64,000 bases of DNA from Micromonosporaceae bacterium KJ-029. Lineage in GTDB: Bacteria; Actinomycetota; Actinomycetes; Mycobacteriales; Micromonosporaceae. The stretch spans positions 62,001 to 126,000 of the forward strand of contig BIFP01000014.1 in NCBI GenBank assembly GCA_005402585.1, read 5' to 3'. Below are positions 27,453 to 35,022 of this stretch, piece by piece; position 1 is the first letter of the stretch, and every line of letters begins with the position of its first letter. The notes beneath the pieces are model-generated. The model was given only the letters and a program-made list of their open reading frames with translations, did not search any database and had not been told where the DNA came from. The translations under genes and the position numbers were made by a program.

Positions 27453-28541
27453 TCAGCGCGGGGGCGGATCGGCAGCGGCGGGAGCGCGGGGGCCGGGTGC
27501 CCGCTGCGGCACCAGGCGCAGGATCGTCCGGTCGCCGTCGGCCCGGCCGTACTTCTGGTCGAACTCCCGGGCCACCGGCGTGCGTTCGCCGTCCGGCAGT
27601 TCGGCCAGCGCGAACACCCGGGGCGCCGACCGGGGCGTACGCGCCGGCAGCCGCACCCGGGCGGTCAGCGGCGGGCTCGGCCGCCACGCGCCGCAGTCGA
27701 TGTAGTGGTCGCCGTCCAGCGCCACGTACTGCGCCTGGACCTCGGCCACGTCCGAGTCGTGGTAGCGCAGCGTCACCTTGATCGACCAGTACTGCTCCAG
27801 CGACAGGGTGGCCTGCTCGTGCTCCCACAGTTCCTCGAACCGGGCGTGCACGAACCCGCCCCACGGGCTGTCCATGTCCACCTCAAGCTGGGCGACGTTG
27901 AACGACAGCTTGCCGACCGGGAAGAACGAGATCAGCCCCCTGCCGTCCCACTGGTAGAGCTGGATCGACGGCGAGGCGTCGTAGACGCGTACCTGCAACC
28001 GGCGCCGGTCCTTCGCGTCCAGCTCGGCCTGGAAGGCGGCCAGATGCCGCAGGTTCGCCCGGACCTGCTGCGGGACGTTCACCCGCTGCCGTTCCAACTC
28101 CTCGGAACGCTGCTGCGCGGCCGTGCAGTCCGGGTCGAGCAGCAGTAGTTGCACCTCCGCCCCACCGCGCAGGGCCGCCGTCACCGCCTCCAGGGTCGCC
28201 TCCCGGTGCCGGTTCTCCAGCAGGATCGTCCAGGTGTCCAGGATGCGTACCCGCCGGAAGCTGCGGTGCAGCCGGGTGACGAAGGCCCGCTGGTCGAAAC
28301 TCAGGTGCTCCTGCACCCGCGCCTTGCGGGCCTCCTCGAAGAGCGGGTCGAAGATGACGTACGAGATCGCCGCGAGCACCACGCTGGAGCCGAGGTTGAG
28401 CAGCAGGTCGCTGAGGAAGCCGGTGCTGCGCCAGGCGGCGAGGAGCATGGCGAGGGCCACGCCGAGCAGGGCTCCGCCGACCACGAACGCCCGCCGCTGC
28501 CGGGGCGTACGACCTGGCCGCCAGCCGTCCGCCCGCCGCAT
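27453..28541 (-). CDS. Membrane-anchored protein with PLD/DUF5919-like domain
   Basis: This 362-residue protein has two N-terminal transmembrane helices (about 19-38 and 44-66). The cytoplasmic domain contains a strand-turn motif (FRRVRILDTWTILLENRHREATLEAVTAALRGGAEVQLLLLDPD) followed by VRVYDASPSIQLYQWDGRGLISFFP. This layout resembles phospholipase-D-like or DUF5919 domains found in actinobacterial conflict and signalling proteins, but the HxK catalytic motif is not visible. It ends in a Pro/Ala-rich tail. It is on the same strand as, and 159 bp from, the DUF2207 gene. Confidence 0.65.
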   Translation of the reverse strand: MRRADGWRPGRTPRQRRAFVVGGALLGVALAMLLAAWRSTGFLSDLLLNLGSSVVLAAISYVIFDPLFEEARKARVQEHLSFDQRAFVTRLHRSFRRVRILDTWTILLENRHREATLEAVTAALRGGAEVQLLLLDPDCTAAQQRSEELERQRVNVPQQVRANLRHLAAFQAELDAKDRRRLQVRVYDASPSIQLYQWDGRGLISFFPVGKLSFNVAQLEVDMDSPWGGFVHARFEELWEHEQATLSLEQYWSIKVTLRYHDSDVAEVQAQYVALDGDHYIDCGAWRPSPPLTARVRLPARTPRSAPRVFALAELPDGERTPVAREFDQKYGRADGDRTILRLVPQRAPGPRAPAAADPPPR

Positions 28542-28700
28542 CCGGCCCCCTTCCGGTCCGGGCGCCGGACCGACGCCCGGTGATCACTTCGGACGACGAG
28601 AGAATACGTGCCCGCTTTGCCGACCGCTGTCCCGTTCGTGACCCATCCGGCGGCGTGTCCCGCACCGGGCCAATCGCTGATCACCACGCGCCGGCGCTGG

Positions 28701-30566
28701 TCAGGTGGTCGCCCCCTCGTGCCCGGCGGACGCCCGGGCGGCGCACTGGGCCAGCAGCCACGGCAGGTAGGCGACCCGGCCCCGCGCGTCGCCGAGGATC
28801 GTCACCAGCACGGCACGGTCGCCGACCCGCAGCACGGCTCGCTCGCCAGCCGCGTACGCCCCGTCGCCGATGCCGGGCAGCTCCTGGCCCCGGGAGTTGA
28901 GCCGCCAGATCCACTGTCCGGCCGTCCCGCTCACCGCCTGGACGGTCAGCACGGGCTGGCCGTCGCCGGCCGCGCGGAACTGGGCACCGGCCAGCGGGCC
29001 CGGCAGGTCGAGCCGCTCGGCGGCCAGCACCGGCAGGCCCAACGCCTGCCCGACCTCCGCCGCGGTGAACAGCGAGCCCGGCTCGACCGACCCGGACTGC
29101 CCGCCACGGCTCGCCGCCAGGCCGTCGGTCTCGGCGACCTCGGCCGGCTCGACCAACCGTCGCGAACGCCCCTGGCCCACAACCGACAGGCTGACCACCC
29201 GGCGGGTCCAGGGCCGCACCCGGATCGTCACGGTGTCCCCGTCGTGGCAGCCGCCGGCCCACTGGCTGGGCAGCCCCCAGGCGGTGGTGCGTTCGCCGCT
29301 GCCGTCGTCCACCGCCAGATAGTGCAGCCAGGGCCGGGCCGGTTTGTTCTCCTGCTGCGCGGTCGAGCGCCACACCTCCAGCCACAGCACCTCGCCGGTG
29401 ATGGTGCGCTCGGTGGCGAGGTCCGCGATGGCGCGCACCGCCGAGTAGGTCCCGGCGACCACCAGCAGCAGCGCCAGGACGACGATGCCGTCGAAAACGA
29501 AGGTGAAGATCCGCTCCGCCTGGTCGGTGGTGGACGGTGCGAGGTCGAAGGTGCGGCCGAAGATCTTCAGCAGGAAGGCACCGACCGCGATGCTGATCAC
29601 CGCGCGGAGCAGCAGCTTCGGCAGGGTCTGACCGTAGCGCGGGAAGAAACGCGGGTAGCGCACCCGCACCCGGTGCCAGGTGCCGCCGTACGACGACCAG
29701 ACCAGCGACCGGTCCCCCATGCCGAGGTCGAGGACGGCGCTGGTCAGGCGGGTGGCGCCGACGGCGGCACCGTAACCCAGGTACCGGTCCCAGATCGCCA
29801 CCGACGCCGGCGGCAGCTCGTCGAACTGCTCGTGCCCGCGTAGCCAGTCGCGGACGCCGAGCCAGCGCGCGGCCACCTGGCGGCCGAGGGGCGTGTCGCG
29901 TTCGCCGGGTGACAGTCCGGCGATGGCGGTGAGCACGGCGAAGGTGACGAATCCGGCCTCGATACCAAAGTTCTCCTCCGCCTGGTGCCAGACGCCGTAG
30001 TGGCCGACGGCGAAGCCCACGACCACCCCGACGACGACTGCGGCGGCGCCCAGCAGGGTGGTCACCGCCGGGCCGAAGCGCCGCCGGGACAGCCCGGCCG
30101 CGCGGGCGTCCGCGACCACCTGCGAGCGCAGCCGCTTGTTCCACGACTTCGCCTGCCCGGGGTCCCGGAAGGTCAGCGCGGTCAGGGGTACCACGTCGTT
30201 CACCGCGAGCCCACGGATCCGGTCGAGCACCCGGCGCTCGTACGGCCGCAGCCCGCTGTCATCCGGCGGCGCCGGCGGCAGGTGCAGGGTGGTCTGCAAC
30301 GGATCGTCGCCCGGCTGACGCAGCTCGACGAAGCCACGGGCGGCCAGGTCGAGCAACGTCGACTCGGCCGCGTCCTCGGTGAGCGACCAGCGGTTGACCA
30401 GCAGACTGACCAGAGCGGGCGGCTCGTCCCCGAGTTCCATCGTGGCCGGCGCGGGCGCCGGACTGGCCGGTCGGGTGACCAGCCGGACGAGGCCGTAGGC
30501 GCCGAACCAGCCGGCGAGCGCGACGGCGCTCACCGCGACGTCGAGAAGCAGACGGGGGTCCATCAC
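28701..30566 (-). CDS. DUF2207-type membrane protein
   Basis: This 621-residue protein has an N-terminal helix, then a winged-helix-like cytoplasmic region (EPPALVSLLVNRWSLTEDAAESTLLDLAARGFVELRQ), which is the DUF2207 hallmark. Four further helices lie around residues 160-215 and 320-400, with a long C-terminal soluble domain. DUF2207 proteins are widely found beside LemA, as here, where LemA lies 12 bp upstream in the same direction. The C-terminal ~200 residues (SVVGQGRSRRLVEPAEV onward) are an addition I do not recognise. Function is unknown; envelope quality control or signalling is conjecture. Confidence 0.78.
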   Translation of the reverse strand: MMDPRLLLDVAVSAVALAGWFGAYGLVRLVTRPASPAPAPATMELGDEPPALVSLLVNRWSLTEDAAESTLLDLAARGFVELRQPGDDPLQTTLHLPPAPPDDSGLRPYERRVLDRIRGLAVNDVVPLTALTFRDPGQAKSWNKRLRSQVVADARAAGLSRRRFGPAVTTLLGAAAVVVGVVVGFAVGHYGVWHQAEENFGIEAGFVTFAVLTAIAGLSPGERDTPLGRQVAARWLGVRDWLRGHEQFDELPPASVAIWDRYLGYGAAVGATRLTSAVLDLGMGDRSLVWSSYGGTWHRVRVRYPRFFPRYGQTLPKLLLRAVISIAVGAFLLKIFGRTFDLAPSTTDQAERIFTFVFDGIVVLALLLVVAGTYSAVRAIADLATERTITGEVLWLEVWRSTAQQENKPARPWLHYLAVDDGSGERTTAWGLPSQWAGGCHDGDTVTIRVRPWTRRVVSLSVVGQGRSRRLVEPAEVAETDGLAASRGGQSGSVEPGSLFTAAEVGQALGLPVLAAERLDLPGPLAGAQFRAAGDGQPVLTVQAVSGTAGQWIWRLNSRGQELPGIGDGAYAAGERAVLRVGDRAVLVTILGDARGRVAYLPWLLAQCAARASAGHEGATT

Positions 30567-30578
30567 GCGCTCACGCCG

Positions 30579-31160
30579 TCAGTAGCGCACCTGGACAGCG
30601 GCACGCTCGCCGTCCAGAGCCTCGAAGAAGTCCATCGCCCGGAACCCGCCGAGCCCGGCGATGAGATTGGTCGGAATGGACTGCACACTGGTGTTGAGCG
30701 TCTGGACCGCGCTGTTGTAGAACTGCCGCGCGTAGGCGATCTTGTCCTCGGTTCTGGTCAGCTCGGCCTGCAGGGCCGCGAAGTTCTGGTTGGCCTTGAG
30801 GTCCGGGTACGCCTCGGCCAGCGCGAACAGCCGGCCGAGCGCCTGGGTGAGGACGTTCTCGGCGTCCGCCCGGTCGGCCAGGCCGGGCGTTCCGGCGGCG
30901 GTGATCGCGCTGGTACGGGCGGCGACCACCGCCTCCAGCGTGCCGCGCTCGTGCGCCGCGTAGCCCTTGACCGTCTCCACCAGGTTGGGGATCAGGTCGT
31001 ACCGCCGCCGGAGCTGGACGTCGATCTGCGCCCAGGATGCCTGCACCTGGTTGCGCTGGCGCACCAGGCGGTTGTACGTGACCAGCGCCCAGCCGATCAC
31101 GACCACCGCCAGCAGGCAGAACAGCCCGCCGACGACGCTCAGGATGACGCCTCTGCCCAT
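30579..31160 (-). CDS. LemA family protein
   Basis: This 193-residue protein has a single N-terminal transmembrane helix (about residues 5-27) and a long helical-bundle domain with the LemA signature: QASWAQIDVQLRRRYDLIPNLVETVKGYAAHE, then FALAEAYPDLKANQNFAALQAELTRTEDKIAYARQFYN. LemA proteins are membrane-tethered with an exported helical bundle and undefined role. It is the first gene of a likely operon with the DUF2207 protein 12 bp downstream. Confidence 0.92.
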   Translation of the reverse strand: MGRGVILSVVGGLFCLLAVVVIGWALVTYNRLVRQRNQVQASWAQIDVQLRRRYDLIPNLVETVKGYAAHERGTLEAVVAARTSAITAAGTPGLADRADAENVLTQALGRLFALAEAYPDLKANQNFAALQAELTRTEDKIAYARQFYNSAVQTLNTSVQSIPTNLIAGLGGFRAMDFFEALDGERAAVQVRY

Positions 31161-31310
31161 CTGTGACCCCCCGCACTGGATCTTCGTTCTGACGCGCGGG
31201 CGAGCTTCCCGGCTGGCACGAGCATGAGGACCGTGACCAACCGGCGCAATCGGGCGATCGGCTGGCAGGCGGCCGGGCGGTGGTGCTGGCGGGTTCCCGC
31301 TCGTGGAAGG

Positions 31311-31344
31311 GCTCCGGCCCGGCGGAAAACCGCCGGGCCGGAGC
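31311..31344 (-). terminator. Perfect 15-bp stem with AAAA loop, downstream of LVIVD gene
   Basis: GCTCCGGCCCGGCGG and its exact complement flank an AAAA loop, 60 bp past the minus-strand stop codon at 31405. It also separates that gene from the LemA promoter region. A strong stem with no U-tract is typical for this type of genome. Confidence 0.8.
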
Positions 31345-31404
31345 TCTGTGCCGTTGACGGGTGCGTTCAGCTCTCGTCCGCACCTGCCGTTGGTCGGCCG
31401 TGGA

Positions 31405-33069
31405 TCACTTGATCTTGACCGACCCGTTGATCTTGGTGTCCCGGACGGTGGCGCCGGGGGCGTCCACCGAGCCGTTCACGTGGCTCTCCACGATCGACAC
31501 CACCGAGGCACCGTTCGCCTTGATCGCGCCGTTCAGGTTCGAGTTGAACACGATCAGACCGGCACCCGGGTTGACCTTGATCGCACCGTTCTGGCTCACC
31601 CCGTCCATGCAGGTGATGCCGGACTTGACGGTCAGGCTGCCGTTCTGGCGGCCGCGCAGGACGGTGGTGCAGGCCGGGTAGCTGGGCTGCGTCTGCACGT
31701 TCAGCTCAGCGAAGGCCACCGCCCGGGCGTTGTTGGTCCGCGGGTCGTCCAGCTTGAGGACGTCCAGACCCTTCTGGATGTCGTTCGAGTAGATGTACCC
31801 GTTGTGGTAGTACGTCGACCAGGCCCCACCGAGGACGAGGCGGGTGTCCGAGAGCGGGCCCCGCTCCCAGAAGGCGATCTCCTGCGGGTTGGACGAGTCG
31901 GTGAAGTCGATCACCGAGATGCCGCCCTGGTACCACGCCTGGACCATGATGTCGCGGCCCATCGCCGGGATCAGCGAGCCGTTGTGGGCAACGCAGTTCT
32001 CGGTGGTGCTGTTCAGCCGCGGGATCTTGAAGTAGCTCTTGAAGACCAGCTGACGGTTGGCACCGGTGCCGACGATGTCGTAGAGCGCGTTCGCACCCTG
32101 GTTGGTCCGGTAGTTGGCGGTGCAGATCGCCGCGCCGCCGCCGCCGAGCTCGTCGGTGAAGATCACCTTGGTGCCGGCGTTGTTGAAGGTGGCCGAGTGC
32201 CAGAACGCGAAGTTCGTGTCCCGCACCTGGCTCAGGATCACCGGGTTCACCGGGTCGGAGATGTCCATCAGCACGCCGTCACCCATGCAGGCGCCGGCGG
32301 CCAGGTCCAGCTCCGGGTAGACGGTGATGTCGTGGCAACCGCTGGTGGAGTTGGCGCCGGTGGTGCCCGGGAACAGAACCGGGGTGGCCACCACGGAAGC
32401 GCTGGTCGGGTTGTTCAGCGGCACGTCGATGATCGAGATCTTGTCGTGCGGCGGCCGGCAGTAGGCAGCACTGGCCGACGGGCTGTACGACTGGACGTAG
32501 ACGTAGACGTTCTTGTCGTCCTTGCCCGGCACCAGCGTCAGGGTGTGCGAACCGCAGTCGGTACGGACCGACTTGATGTACTGCGGGTTCGCCTTGTCGC
32601 TGATGTCGAAGATCCGGACGCCCTCCCAGTGGGCCGGGTTGCTCAAGGAGCCGCCCGAGCTGTTGCAGGAGTCGTCGGTGCGGACCGAGTCGACAGCGAG
32701 GAACAGCAGGTCGCCGAAGACCGCCGGGTCACCCTGGGCGCCGACGCAGACCACCTGGCTGACGACCTGCGGCGAGGTGGGGTCGCTGACGTCGAAGATG
32801 TTGAAGCCGTTGTAGTTGCCGGCGAAGACGTAGTTGTCCTGGAAGGCCAGGTCAGAGTTGTACGCCGACTCGCTGGCGAACCCGCCGAACTTCGGGACGT
32901 TGGCGATCTGCTTGAGGTTGTCGCTGCTGACGATCTCGTCAACGGCCGGAATGGTGTTCGCGGCGGCGTTGACGGGCGACGCTGCCGCGACGGCCCCGAG
33001 CAGAAGGGCGCCTGTGGCGGCGAGGCTGACAGCCAGCCTCCGGCCCCCTCGTGGGGTTGGTTTGGACAT
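31405..33069 (-). CDS. Secreted LVIVD-repeat protein with C-terminal beta-helix-like repeats
   Basis: This 554-residue secreted protein has signal peptide MSKPTPRGGRRLAVSL...AAASPVNA. The main part is a beta-propeller-like set of LVIVD-type repeats (GFNIFDVSDPTSPQVV, GVRIFDISDKANPQYI, KISIIDVPLNN, GVLMDISDPVNPVIL, GISVIDFTDSSNPQEI). The last ~80 residues switch to short repeats (NGSLTVKSG, NGAIKVNPG, NGAIKANGA, NGSVDAPGA, NGSVKI) resembling a bactofilin-like or right-handed beta-helix. Cysteines are frequent. It is monocistronic with a strong terminator and a Crp-type site 70 bp upstream, so carbon or cAMP control is likely. Function unknown; possibly a cell-surface binding protein. Confidence 0.85.
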   Translation of the reverse strand: MSKPTPRGGRRLAVSLAATGALLLGAVAAASPVNAAANTIPAVDEIVSSDNLKQIANVPKFGGFASESAYNSDLAFQDNYVFAGNYNGFNIFDVSDPTSPQVVSQVVCVGAQGDPAVFGDLLFLAVDSVRTDDSCNSSGGSLSNPAHWEGVRIFDISDKANPQYIKSVRTDCGSHTLTLVPGKDDKNVYVYVQSYSPSASAAYCRPPHDKISIIDVPLNNPTSASVVATPVLFPGTTGANSTSGCHDITVYPELDLAAGACMGDGVLMDISDPVNPVILSQVRDTNFAFWHSATFNNAGTKVIFTDELGGGGAAICTANYRTNQGANALYDIVGTGANRQLVFKSYFKIPRLNSTTENCVAHNGSLIPAMGRDIMVQAWYQGGISVIDFTDSSNPQEIAFWERGPLSDTRLVLGGAWSTYYHNGYIYSNDIQKGLDVLKLDDPRTNNARAVAFAELNVQTQPSYPACTTVLRGRQNGSLTVKSGITCMDGVSQNGAIKVNPGAGLIVFNSNLNGAIKANGASVVSIVESHVNGSVDAPGATVRDTKINGSVKIK

Positions 33070-33138
33070 GTAGGTACACCCTTCGTTGTGCGTGAAGCAG
33101 GGGTAGCGGGACGATAACCTGATCTGCCACTCAAATAT

Positions 33139-33154
33139 TGTGACTTGGATCACA
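33139..33154. promoter_or_regulatory. Crp-type operator upstream of LVIVD-repeat gene
   Basis: TGTGA-CTTGGA-TCACA is a perfect Crp/FNR-family palindrome. Read on the minus strand it also fits the actinobacterial Crp pattern GTG-N6-GNCAC. It lies 70 bp upstream of the LVIVD gene start. A related GTGATCAC dyad lies 15 bp further upstream. The rest of the 255-bp gap (33070-33324) shows no ORF. Confidence 0.65.
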
Positions 33155-33324
33155 CCTGGGAACTCCTTGTGATCACGGTTCGGCAACACAAGGGGCGTTG
33201 CGGCGACGCGAATAGCCGCAGGTAGGGCCCAATGCCACCTTTTCGCTGCTCATGATCCATTCGACACGGAACCGAGCCGCGCTAACATCCCGCCAACCTC
33301 GGGCGGACGGGCAGGAGTCGAGTT

Positions 33325-34050
33325 GTGCTAGGTAAGTGGATCCGGGCATTTTCCCAGCAGTCGCGGGCGATTGTGCTGGTAGAGCTGGCCGTACTGGCGG
33401 TGCTGGCGGTGGGGACGGCGGTGGTCATCTGGGGGCCTGACGACGCCCCGAAGCCGGCGGCGACGGCGGCACCCCCGCCGGAACTCGAACTGCCCGGCCT
33501 GCCGGACTCCACCGCGCCGGTGCTGATGCCCGGGAAGCCGGGCGAGCCGGCCAAGACCGTCCCGGCGAACGAGGTGCCACCCATGCCGCGCCCGTCGCAC
33601 AACAACGCCGACATCCGCTTCGTCACGATGATGATCCCGCACCACGAGCAGGCGCTGGTGATGGCCAAGCTGGTGGCGGACCGCGGCGAGAACGCTCAGC
33701 TCAAACTCATCGCCGACCGGATCCTGGCGGCCCAGGAGCCGGAGATCAAGGTGTTGGAGGGCTGGCTGACGGACCGGGGCCTGAACCGGAACTCCGGCGG
33801 CAACCACGAGCACACGATGGGCGGCATGCAATCGGCGGAGGCGCTGAACCGGCTCACCGCCGCCAAGGGCGCGGAGTTCGACCGGATGTTCGTCAAGATG
33901 ATGACCGAGCACCACCAGGGCGCGATCGACATGGCGAGCGAGACGCTGACGCTCGGCGTCGAGCCGATCATCAACGAGTTCGCCACCGGCGTCATCGTGG
34001 AGCAGCAGGCCGAGATCAACCGGATGCGCGAGGTGCTGGCCGCGAAGTAG
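33325..34050 (+). CDS. DUF305 exported protein
   Basis: This 241-residue protein has an N-terminal signal anchor (about 15-36) followed by a Pro/Ala-rich linker. The DUF305 four-helix bundle has two symmetrical halves, each with a Met/His signature: VTMMIPHHEQALVMA and VKMMTEHHQGAIDMA. The His and Met residues suggest metal (copper or iron) binding, as proposed for the family. A His/Met-rich loop (GNHEHTMGGM) lies between them. GTG start; it is probably monocistronic. Confidence 0.9.
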   Translation: MLGKWIRAFSQQSRAIVLVELAVLAVLAVGTAVVIWGPDDAPKPAATAAPPPELELPGLPDSTAPVLMPGKPGEPAKTVPANEVPPMPRPSHNNADIRFVTMMIPHHEQALVMAKLVADRGENAQLKLIADRILAAQEPEIKVLEGWLTDRGLNRNSGGNHEHTMGGMQSAEALNRLTAAKGAEFDRMFVKMMTEHHQGAIDMASETLTLGVEPIINEFATGVIVEQQAEINRMREVLAAK

Positions 34051-34243
34051 CCCTGCCGGCTGTTCGCCGCCGACCGTTCGGCCCCTCGCACGACGCGGGT
34101 GCCGGCCAACCCGAGGAGCACAGGGGACGGCCGGCGGCCGCGCGTGGCCGCGCCGGAGGGCGCGGTCGGGGCGCCGGGGTGAGATCGGGTGGAATGTCGG
34201 TGGCGGCCGATAGCGTCCGGCTGACGCCAACGAGAGGGCTGCC

Positions 34244-34762
34244 ATGGCCGAGACGACACTTTCCCCCGAGCGGGCGGACCTGCTGCATTCGCTGCAACGC
34301 CACCGCTTCTTCCTCCGCAACACCGCCCGGAATCTGACCGACGAACAGGCCGGCGCGCGGAGCACCGTGAGCGAGCTGTGCATCGGTGGGCTGATCAAGC
34401 ACGTCGCGGCGACCGAGCGGCACTGGGTTGACTTCATCGTGGACGGCCCCGTGGCCATGCGACCCCCGACCGATCCGGCCGCGTACGCGCGCCACGCGGA
34501 GTCGTTCCAGATGCTGCCGGGCGACACCCTGGCCGGCGTGCTCGCGGCGTACGACGAGGTCGCCAGTCGCACCGACGAATTGGTCCGCACACTGCCGGAC
34601 CTGGACGCCAGCCAGCCGCTGCCCGAGGCACCCTGGTTCGAGCCGGGCGCCCGGTGGTCCGCCCGTCGGGTGCTGCTGCACGTCATCGCCGAGACGTCCC
34701 AGCACGCCGGTCACGCCGACATCATCCGAGAGGCCATCGACGGCGCTAAGTCCATGGGCTGA
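34244..34762 (+). CDS. DinB-like four-helix protein
   Basis: This 172-residue protein of the DinB/DUF664 superfamily has the putative metal site His residues in LIKHVAATERHW (helix 2) and in VIAETSQHAGHADIIRE (helix 4). This arrangement is shared with mycothiol-dependent maleylpyruvate isomerase-type proteins, so thiol-dependent chemistry is possible. GAGAGGG precedes the ATG. It stands alone between genes of unrelated function. Confidence 0.87.
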   Translation: MAETTLSPERADLLHSLQRHRFFLRNTARNLTDEQAGARSTVSELCIGGLIKHVAATERHWVDFIVDGPVAMRPPTDPAAYARHAESFQMLPGDTLAGVLAAYDEVASRTDELVRTLPDLDASQPLPEAPWFEPGARWSARRVLLHVIAETSQHAGHADIIREAIDGAKSMG

Positions 34763-35022
34763 CGGCACCGGAGCCGCCCCGGGGGGCCACATTGATCAGA
34801 TCGGTGGGTGGCGCGACAGGCGTAGGAACCAGCCATCCAAACATTTAAACACCAGTCGGATGACCAGCCGTGAGCTGCACCGTAGCGTCGATGCGAATTC
34901 ACCACGCACGGTCTTGACTACGGGCCGTGAGAGCGGGGCGGAACGCTACGGACAACCCTTGGCGGACCGCTCCGCAGTGGTGAGTTTGGCGCTCATGCCT
35001 TCCAACCCCCGAAGGAGCAGCG

